Assembly (NCBI GenBank): GCA_035561515.1
Contig: DATMXP010000018.1
Span: 168,681 to 232,680, forward strand
DNA from: Terriglobales bacterium
GTDB lineage: Bacteria; Acidobacteriota; Terriglobia; Terriglobales; Acidobacteriaceae
DNA length: 64,000 nucleotides
Direction: 5' to 3'
A program made the position numbers and the translations under genes. The stretch's first letter is position 1. Each line of letters starts with the position of its first letter. The notes beneath the pieces were generated by a model. It saw nothing but the letters and a program-made list of their open reading frames with translations. It did not search any database and was not told the origin of the DNA. This document shows, in pieces, positions 54,078-59,734 of this stretch.

Positions 54078-55046
54078 ATGGAAACATTTGTGGTTGACGA
54101 AGCTGCTCTTGAGTTGCGGACATGGGTCTGCGTAGCCGGAGTTGCGGTTCGAGTATCGACGAATTCGGAAAGTGTTCTGCGAAGCTTTCGCACGAGGAAG
54201 TTCCTGCAACAGCCCGATGCAGCGTTCAGCATCAATGTGGCAGTTCGAACCGGCGCGAGGTCGAAATATGCGACGCCCTATTTTCGCGGCATGGCACACT
54301 TGGTGTTTATGGAGTTCGGTCCAGACGACGTGTTCGTTATCGATCTGCTGCGTCGTCGAATAGATGGGATTGTGAAGGAACAGCTGGCTACCGACATCAA
54401 TTTCTGGAACAAGTTATTTGTGCCTATCTGCATGGGCGTGCTGGGGCCAACGGTCGGAGTGATACCGGTTCATTCTGCTTGTTTAATTCACAACAGCACT
54501 GGCCTGTTGCTGGCGGGACAGTCGGGGAGTGGAAAGTCCACTCTGGCGGTAGCATTGGCTCGTGAAGGATTAGGATTCATCTCGGATGACTGGACGTATG
54601 TTACACATGCCGCCGATGGCCTAGTAGCGCATGGCTTGCGAGCGCCGATCAAGCTACTACCTGGTAGTGATCGTTACTTTCCGGAATTGCGTGGACGGTC
54701 ACCGGAGACTTCACTGAATGGCGAACTAGCATTTGAAGTCTGCAGCTGCGATCTGGGCTTTTCGTATGAGGACACGTGCTATCCGAAGCACATTGTGTTC
54801 GTGGAGCGAACGCCGGGGTCTAGTGTTGATCTCGAACCGCTAGAGCGCGAGCAAGTGCTCGCCTATTTCACATCGAGTATTGAGCGGCTTCCCGAGGAAC
54901 TAATGGCGGTAGCGGAGACTCGCGAAACTATTCTTCGACGTGTTGCTGACCTCCCCGGATATGTATTCCGATACGGAGGATCCCCGCGAGACGGAGCTCG
55001 CGGCCTAATTGATCAATTAACCATCTGCAAGGAGGTGTTGCGGTGA
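54078..55046 (+). CDS. HPr-kinase-like (HprK C-terminal domain) protein
   Basis: About 322 residues. An N-terminal beta-rich domain (1-115) is followed by the HprK-type kinase core: IPVHSACLI (about 132), the P-loop AGQSGSGKST (about 146-155) and FISDDWTYV, the acidic pair position after the P-loop. True HPr kinase phosphorylates a Ser of HPr; these shorter relatives occur beside lasso-peptide and exosortase genes and phosphorylate or modify other substrates. None of those systems is visible here, so the substrate is open. I chose ATG 54078; the open frame runs back to a TTG at 54012, but that lies inside the regulatory boxes. Its stop overlaps the next gene (GTGA), which has a strong AAGGAGG site. 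Confidence 0.8.
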   Translation: METFVVDEAALELRTWVCVAGVAVRVSTNSESVLRSFRTRKFLQQPDAAFSINVAVRTGARSKYATPYFRGMAHLVFMEFGPDDVFVIDLLRRRIDGIVKEQLATDINFWNKLFVPICMGVLGPTVGVIPVHSACLIHNSTGLLLAGQSGSGKSTLAVALAREGLGFISDDWTYVTHAADGLVAHGLRAPIKLLPGSDRYFPELRGRSPETSLNGELAFEVCSCDLGFSYEDTCYPKHIVFVERTPGSSVDLEPLEREQVLAYFTSSIERLPEELMAVAETRETILRRVADLPGYVFRYGGSPRDGARGLIDQLTICKEVLR

Positions 55047-55453
55047 TCCAAACAACGCCCCTTTTTGATCCCCTCAGACGTTTCGTTGACTGTGAGCTTG
55101 TCAGTACCGTGAGAATTGGAACTACCGTCGTGAGAATACACACGAACTCGCCGGAGTTGACGAGCAATTTCATGGCGACGTTTACCGAAGTGAAATCAGA
55201 AGAAGCCGCATATCAATGTCGAATCGCAGTAGATTATGACGTGAATGCAGTCGAGAACCATGGGGCACGACTAATCACGACTGGCGGAATTTATGTGCGT
55301 CTTGGCAATGGATCATTCCTCTGTGAAGATTCTTCTCAGAAGCGGATCGTTGGTTTTCTCGCCCGAGGTACCGACATGCAGCGGGTCGTGCGTCACGTAA
55401 TAGAACTCGTTTCCGGCGTAGCAAGCCTCACGATCATGTTTACACAAAAATGA
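55043..55453 (+). CDS. Free-standing copy of the HPr-kinase-like N-terminal domain
   Basis: 136 residues. It aligns with residues ~5-120 of the upstream kinase-like protein (STVRIGTTVVRIHTNSPEL against RTWVCVAGVAVRVSTNSES, and GGIYVRLGNGSFLCED against the MAHLVFMEFGPDDVFVID part). It stops before the P-loop, so it has no kinase core. It is translationally coupled (GTGA overlap) and has a strong AAGGAGG ribosome binding site, so it is a real gene rather than debris. It could be a regulatory or scaffolding partner of the kinase, or its substrate; no evidence decides between these. Confidence 0.7.
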   Translation: MIQTTPLFDPLRRFVDCELVSTVRIGTTVVRIHTNSPELTSNFMATFTEVKSEEAAYQCRIAVDYDVNAVENHGARLITTGGIYVRLGNGSFLCEDSSQKRIVGFLARGTDMQRVVRHVIELVSGVASLTIMFTQK

Positions 55454-55503
55454 CAAAACAGTGACTCGACCGTGACATGCCGTTCGTCAACGGCTCGTAA
55501 CAT
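55450..55503 (+). promoter_or_regulatory. Second triple 11-bp-spaced TGAC box set with -10 element
   Basis: TGACA (55451), TGACT (55462) and TGACA (55473) are spaced exactly 11 bp. A -10-like TAACAT (55498-55503) follows 20 bp after the last GTGACA, and the ATG at 55509 is 5 bp further. Relative to the downstream gene, the box order, orientation, spacing to the -10 and short distance to the start codon match the set before the radical SAM operon at 53964-54018. The bases around the outermost box (ATGACAA, preceded by an A-run) also agree. Confidence 0.6.
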
Positions 55504-55508
55504 CGCGC

Positions 55509-56603
55509 ATGTTTCCGAAAGACAACATGCGTTTCATCGAGACAACACGAATGTGGCCGACTCTGTTGTTGGCCTGCCTTTTTGTAGCGGGTTCGCTCGC
55601 GATAGCACAGGATTCGATTGTTATCTCCGGCGGCGCCGGCATGGTAGGAACAACAAGCTCGGGCTCAAAGTTCGTTCAGCCTATTCTTGCACCGGTTGCA
55701 GTGGTGCCAATCGGAGAGCGGGTTCTTATTGAGAGCCGAGGCGACATTCGCGAGTTCCTGTTTTGGCCTGCAAACGGATCGTACTCTCACCAGTTCTTCG
55801 GAAGTCTCGAATATCTGCAGGTCAGCGTTATCGCTAACTCTCATCTGACATTGACCGCGGGTAAATTCCTCACACCCTTCGGCGTATACAACGAGCGGCT
55901 GACGCCGATCTGGATCCGAAACTTCCAGGACGCACCAATCATTTTCCCGATAGGGACCCGAACCACCGGTTCGAGCAACGGGGCAATGATCAGAGGTAAT
56001 GTGGTAGCGCGTCGAGATTGGCAAGTGGATTATGCCGGATACTTCTCGGCGTCAAGTAACGTGGAGCAATTCAAGGCGGGACGCAGTGCGGGGTTGCGTA
56101 CTAGTTTGTTCCTTCCCAAGCCGGGTCTGGAAATCGGAGGGTCCTACGAACGATATCTGCAAGCGACTCTAACAGGAGATACGGTTACGCCCGGGGCTCT
56201 GGACGAAAACGATACAAACATCTTTGGAGCACATCTTTGGTGGCACCCCCCGCAGTCGGCATTTCATTTCAAAAGCGAGTTCGCACACTCACCATCAGGT
56301 CACGGTTATTGGATCGAAACGGCTTATCGTTTCGGTAAACCTGCGAGCACGGCATATTTCAGTGGTGTTGAACCGCTCTTCAGAATGCAGCAGTTCATCC
56401 GACGAGACCAGCGAGTGGGAGACTCTCTGCCCAGAGAGGGCGCACAGCAGGCGGACTTTGGCGTGAATTACTACATCACGCCCACGCTGCGAGTGAACGG
56501 TAGCTATTCGCGGCAGTTTACCCCGCTGGGAGACAGAAACATTTGGAACGTCGCCATTACATACCGATTCTTGGTGCCTATTCCATTGGGATCAAAGAAA
56601 TGA
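55509..56603 (+). CDS. Outer-membrane porin-like beta-barrel protein
   Basis: 364 residues from the first ATG; ATGs at 55527 and 55551 are alternatives, the last placing the signal peptide (MWPTLLLACLFVAGSLAIAQ) right at the N-terminus. The rest shows alternating beta-strand character. The segment LTAGKFLTPFGVYNERLTPI with NFQDAPIIFPIG resembles OprO/OprP-like and related porins (A-G-K/R-F-x-x-P-F-G-x-Y). The C-terminus (WNVAITYRFLVPIPLGSKK) ends just past the last strand. It heads an operon with two cytochromes c, a CuA protein and a nucleotidyltransferase. No ribosome binding site precedes the first ATG, which fits a leaderless start at the predicted promoter. Confidence 0.72.
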   Translation: MFPKDNMRFIETTRMWPTLLLACLFVAGSLAIAQDSIVISGGAGMVGTTSSGSKFVQPILAPVAVVPIGERVLIESRGDIREFLFWPANGSYSHQFFGSLEYLQVSVIANSHLTLTAGKFLTPFGVYNERLTPIWIRNFQDAPIIFPIGTRTTGSSNGAMIRGNVVARRDWQVDYAGYFSASSNVEQFKAGRSAGLRTSLFLPKPGLEIGGSYERYLQATLTGDTVTPGALDENDTNIFGAHLWWHPPQSAFHFKSEFAHSPSGHGYWIETAYRFGKPASTAYFSGVEPLFRMQQFIRRDQRVGDSLPREGAQQADFGVNYYITPTLRVNGSYSRQFTPLGDRNIWNVAITYRFLVPIPLGSKK

Positions 56604-56914
56604 AAAGCAATGTCGCAATATTCGTACTGCTTTTGGGTGCCATCGCGTTCGCGGTGATGGTGTCGGCCCAAGACTCGACCGTGGGCGGCAAAACTACCAG
56701 CACTTCGGCGCCGAATGGCTCTGCACGGCAAAAGCAAGCGCCAGACGCGGCAGACGAAGGAGAGCGGCTCTTCCATGTGCACTGTAGTCGGTGTCACGAC
56801 GCACCCCAGCAACTGTCTCCGCGTGCCGCGGCGACTGTGCTGAAGCACATGCGCGTGAGGGCATCCTTGAGCCAGGAAACAGAAAAGTTGATTTTGGATT
56901 ACATCCGACCATAA
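56600..56914 (+). CDS. Small periplasmic monohaem cytochrome c
   Basis: 104 residues from the ATG that overlaps the porin stop (ATGA). The signal peptide (about 1-26) is followed by a polar Ser/Thr/Gln-rich linker and one haem c motif CSRCH (about residue 62). A short helical C-terminus ends LILDYIRP. The fold would be a minimal class I cytochrome. The longer open frame beginning at 56543 lies within the porin gene. It is the first of three consecutive redox proteins and probably carries electrons in the periplasm. Confidence 0.82.
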   Translation: MKSNVAIFVLLLGAIAFAVMVSAQDSTVGGKTTSTSAPNGSARQKQAPDAADEGERLFHVHCSRCHDAPQQLSPRAAATVLKHMRVRASLSQETEKLILDYIRP

Positions 56915-56929
56915 GGATCGATAAAGGTG

Positions 56930-57289
56930 ATGGGGAAACGGCCATACGTTAAAAGAATCTTTGCAGTAATGGTATTGATCGCATTGATGAACTCGGGACT
57001 CGCTGCCGCAGAGGCACGGAAAATTGAGATCACCGCGAAAAGGTTTGAATACTCTCCGGCGGAAATCACTATTAAGCGGGGTGAGACGGTGACCCTGGTT
57101 GTCCGCAGCCTCGACGTTGCACATGGACTCAAGTTCAAAGAGCTCGAAGCGCAGACAGAGATCCCTAAGGGAAGAACAGCGGAACTGACACTAACGCCGA
57201 CCCAGGCGGGCACGTTCGTCGGACAATGCAGTCATTTTTGCGGGTCGGGTCATGGCCAAATGAAGTTGACGCTTCACGTTACGGATTAA
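56930..57289 (+). CDS. Periplasmic CuA-type cupredoxin (cytochrome c oxidase subunit II-like domain)
   Basis: 119 residues. After a signal peptide (about 1-27) there is one cupredoxin domain. The first His ligand is in LDVAHGLKF (about 65), like D-V-x-H-x-x of subunit II, and the ligand loop is GQCSHFCGSGHGQM (about 98-111), matching the C-x3-C-x3-H-x2-M of a dinuclear CuA site. The residue between the cysteines that is usually Glu (a backbone-carbonyl ligand) is His. No membrane anchor and no oxidase subunit I gene are nearby, so it acts as a soluble electron carrier or a copper donor. I prefer ATG 56930; a GTG at 56927 is possible. Confidence 0.82.
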   Translation: MGKRPYVKRIFAVMVLIALMNSGLAAAEARKIEITAKRFEYSPAEITIKRGETVTLVVRSLDVAHGLKFKELEAQTEIPKGRTAELTLTPTQAGTFVGQCSHFCGSGHGQMKLTLHVTD

Positions 57290-57291
57290 CA

Positions 57292-57819
57292 GTGTTTCGC
57301 ATTCTACAACTCGCGTTCCTTATTTTGCTGGTGGTGGTGGCGGTCGCATGCCGCGCATCAGCGCCGGGAAAGGTCGAGACCGCCTTGATGACACGGGCGA
57401 AACGCTTGCTGTTTGTTGGCAACAAGGACGCCAGGAATCCGCTGCAGGCGAACCCGCAAACAATCGAGTCCGGCAAGGAGGCATTTTCCAGCTATTGCAT
57501 GGTGTGTCATGGATTGGATGGCCAGAACACTGGAGTTCCTTTCGCGGACCGAATGTCCCCGCCAGTGCCTAACCTCACTTCCAAGGAAGTGCAGTCATAC
57601 ACAGACGGTCAACTCAAGTGGATCATCGAAAACGGACTCTCACCGTCAGGAATGCCGGCGTCCAAAGGGATCCTAAATGACGACGAGATCTGGTCGATAG
57701 TAGCCTACATCCGTAATCTGCCGAAGCCTGGAAGCCTGGGAGAGCCCTGCATCTATACCGGTGAATGTTCCCAGCCCGAGCCCGGCCAAGTTCAACCGCA
57801 GAAAGCCGGTGCGCAGTGA
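57292..57819 (+). CDS. Cytochrome c lipoprotein
   Basis: About 175 residues from the GTG 2 bp after the CuA gene. The N-terminus is a lipoprotein-like signal ending VAVAC (Cys at about 20). A cytochrome c domain follows, with CMVCH (about 69), GLDGQNTG and FADRMSPPVPNLTS. The GMPASKGILNDDEIWSIVAYIRNLPKPG segment carries the axial Met and the family C-terminal helix. The Cys-Pro-Gly-rich tail (CIYTGECSQPEPGQVQPQ) is unusual. It would hand electrons to or from the CuA protein. Its stop overlaps the nucleotidyltransferase gene (GTGA). Confidence 0.83.
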   Translation: MFRILQLAFLILLVVVAVACRASAPGKVETALMTRAKRLLFVGNKDARNPLQANPQTIESGKEAFSSYCMVCHGLDGQNTGVPFADRMSPPVPNLTSKEVQSYTDGQLKWIIENGLSPSGMPASKGILNDDEIWSIVAYIRNLPKPGSLGEPCIYTGECSQPEPGQVQPQKAGAQ

Positions 57820-59093
57820 ATCATCAGCTTGCGGCGGGGATTCTCAACGTATTCCGGGACGATGCTTTTTGCGATCCAGCGCCCTTGCGTCAATTCCCGG
57901 CGCGAGAGTGGTCGCGCACGGAATTCTGGCTCGATGCAAGTGGGCTGGCGCTCTATTTTCTGAATCGTCTTGAGAACCTTCATGCGACCTCATGCATTCC
58001 TCCTCAAGTGCTGAACAAACTTGAGAGTAAGCGTAAGGGAAGTGCCAAGCGAGCGGCTGTACAACTGCAGGAACTGGAAAGTCTGACTAATCTCCTGCAG
58101 GAGCGTGCGATCCCATTTGTAGTGATGAAGGGCTTTACGCTCATTCCTGACTACTGTCCGGATGCAACTCTTCGTTATCAACTCGATCTCGATTTCCTGG
58201 TCCCTGAGATTGACGCGCAAATCTGCAGACACGCACTTCGACGTCTTAGATTCGAGCTTACCGACCACACTACGGAGGTCTGGCAGTTCAAGCGAGGTTC
58301 CAGTCGGCTTCCAGGTCTGCCGGACCTTTATCGGCCTCAACGGCAATCGACGGTGGAGCTGCACTTCAGTGTGCGTGGAGCATACGGGCCTGAGATCACG
58401 CCGTACTTGATTGACAGAACCGTACTTCGTTCCGTTAAAGGTTTCGTCATACCATCCCTCAGCGATGTAGACCTATTCATTGCGCAAGCGGCTCATTTAT
58501 TCGGACACATTCGCAGTGAATGGACTCGAGCGTCCTGGCTGCTGGAGTTCAGAAATTTCGTAGCCGGCCGTCGGAATGACGAGGATTTGTGGAGCCGTGT
58601 CACAACCGCCGTGGCAGATCGTGATGACTTGAGGACCGCGGTAGGCTGTGCTCTCGAAGCGGCGACAAGAGCGTGGGGAGAGTTCGCACCGCCTGAATTG
58701 ACGGAATGGTTCTGCCGATACCTGAACCCCGGAGTTCGCCGCTGGTGTGAAGACTATACGCCGCACATCTTGCATGCCGAGTTTCCTGGAACGAAGTTCT
58801 ATCTGATTCTTGAGCGTGAACTAGGCCAAGACACGGGTGCGTGGAAGCGTCTCCGCCGCGCAAAGCTACTGCCGCTGCGTAAACCGCCAAAAGTAATCCC
58901 GCAAGGGGCAGCATTCGGCAAAGAGTCGGCCTCTGCAAGGACACTCGCGGAATTAAGGTACGTACTGTTCAGAGCCCGGTTTCATATCCAACAGGGAATC
59001 CGGACGGCATGGCACTTGCGGAAATGGCAGGCGAAGCGCCCAAGTGTTCAGGTTAATCGATGTTTGAGCGAGTCCATCAAAGTAGCTGATTAG
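57816..59093 (+). CDS. Nucleotidyltransferase family protein (NTP_transf_5-like)
   Basis: 425 residues from the GTG in a GTGA overlap; an ATG at 57765 would add 17 residues. The diagnostic region is FVVMKGFTLIPDYCPDATLRYQLDLDFLV, a KG..L motif and then a D-x-D metal site (about residues 110-130), as in the NTP_transf_5 family. Proteins of this family recur beside HPr-kinase-like proteins in lasso-peptide and exosortase/PEP-CTERM gene clusters, where their role is not well defined. Here a kinase-like gene lies five genes upstream, so the same association is present without the rest of those systems. It is the last gene of the porin/cytochrome operon, about 75 bp before locus B. Confidence 0.78.
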   Translation: MNHQLAAGILNVFRDDAFCDPAPLRQFPAREWSRTEFWLDASGLALYFLNRLENLHATSCIPPQVLNKLESKRKGSAKRAAVQLQELESLTNLLQERAIPFVVMKGFTLIPDYCPDATLRYQLDLDFLVPEIDAQICRHALRRLRFELTDHTTEVWQFKRGSSRLPGLPDLYRPQRQSTVELHFSVRGAYGPEITPYLIDRTVLRSVKGFVIPSLSDVDLFIAQAAHLFGHIRSEWTRASWLLEFRNFVAGRRNDEDLWSRVTTAVADRDDLRTAVGCALEAATRAWGEFAPPELTEWFCRYLNPGVRRWCEDYTPHILHAEFPGTKFYLILERELGQDTGAWKRLRRAKLLPLRKPPKVIPQGAAFGKESASARTLAELRYVLFRARFHIQQGIRTAWHLRKWQAKRPSVQVNRCLSESIKVAD

Positions 59094-59169
59094 TTAAGGG
59101 TCATGTTGTTGTTGAACAACCCGGTCCTATGGGCAGGTCACAAGTACCTAAGTGACAGGGCGAAGCTAT

Positions 59170-59694
59170 ATGGCAGAAGTCGATAATGCGCCGGCAGTGC
59201 GATCCGATTGGCTGGCTGTGCAAACGCGCCCTCGGCACGAGAAGCTAGTTGCGGAAAAATTGCGAATGAAGTCGCTCTCTTCCTATCTGCCACTTCGGCG
59301 GTGTCGTCACCGATGGAAGAACGGGGTAACCGCTGATGTTGAACTGCCCTTCTTCCCAGGGTACGTTTTCGCTCAACTCGGTCCCGAGGATCGTCTTCGG
59401 GTGCTGCAGACGCCCGGTGTACTCGGTTTTGCAGCTTCACTGCATCGTCCGACGCCAATCTCGAATGCCGAGATTATGAGGCTAAGAACCGCCATCGAAG
59501 AATTCAGGGCTGAGCCGCACGTCTTCCTGAATATCGGCGATCGGGCGAGAATTGTCGCGGGCCCATTGTTTGGAATGGAAGGCGTTCTTGTCCGACGTAA
59601 GGCCGGAGTCGGAGTCGTCCTAAACATCGAGTTGATCATGCGCTCCATCGTCGTGGAAGTTAGTGCAACAGACATTGAACCAATCCTTCCTTAA
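59170..59694 (+). CDS. NusG/RfaH/UpxY-type transcription antitermination protein
   Basis: About 174 residues. The NGN domain begins WLAVQTRPRHEKLVAEKL and continues to FFPGYVFAQL (about 60) and VLQTPGVLGFA. A KOW-type C-terminal domain follows (IGDRARIVAGPLFGMEGVLVRRK, about 125). Specialised NusG paralogues of the UpxY/RfaH/LoaP type act at the start of polysaccharide operons to allow full-length transcription. Its place directly before the SLBB-Wzz-flippase genes fits that role. I prefer ATG 59170; a GTG at 59152 is possible. An inverted repeat GTTGTT-G-AACAAC (59108-59120) lies upstream. Locus A has no such gene. Confidence 0.87.
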   Translation: MAEVDNAPAVRSDWLAVQTRPRHEKLVAEKLRMKSLSSYLPLRRCRHRWKNGVTADVELPFFPGYVFAQLGPEDRLRVLQTPGVLGFAASLHRPTPISNAEIMRLRTAIEEFRAEPHVFLNIGDRARIVAGPLFGMEGVLVRRKAGVGVVLNIELIMRSIVVEVSATDIEPILP

Positions 59695-59734
59695 GTTGCT
59701 GAACCACACGCAGTCAAAGCAAGTGAGGCACGCC

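Noticed and set aside
41888..59093. Lasso-peptide or other RiPP cluster
   Set aside because: The kinase-like and nucleotidyltransferase genes suggest it, but there is no cyclase, leader peptidase, PqqD-like domain or plausible precursor peptide.
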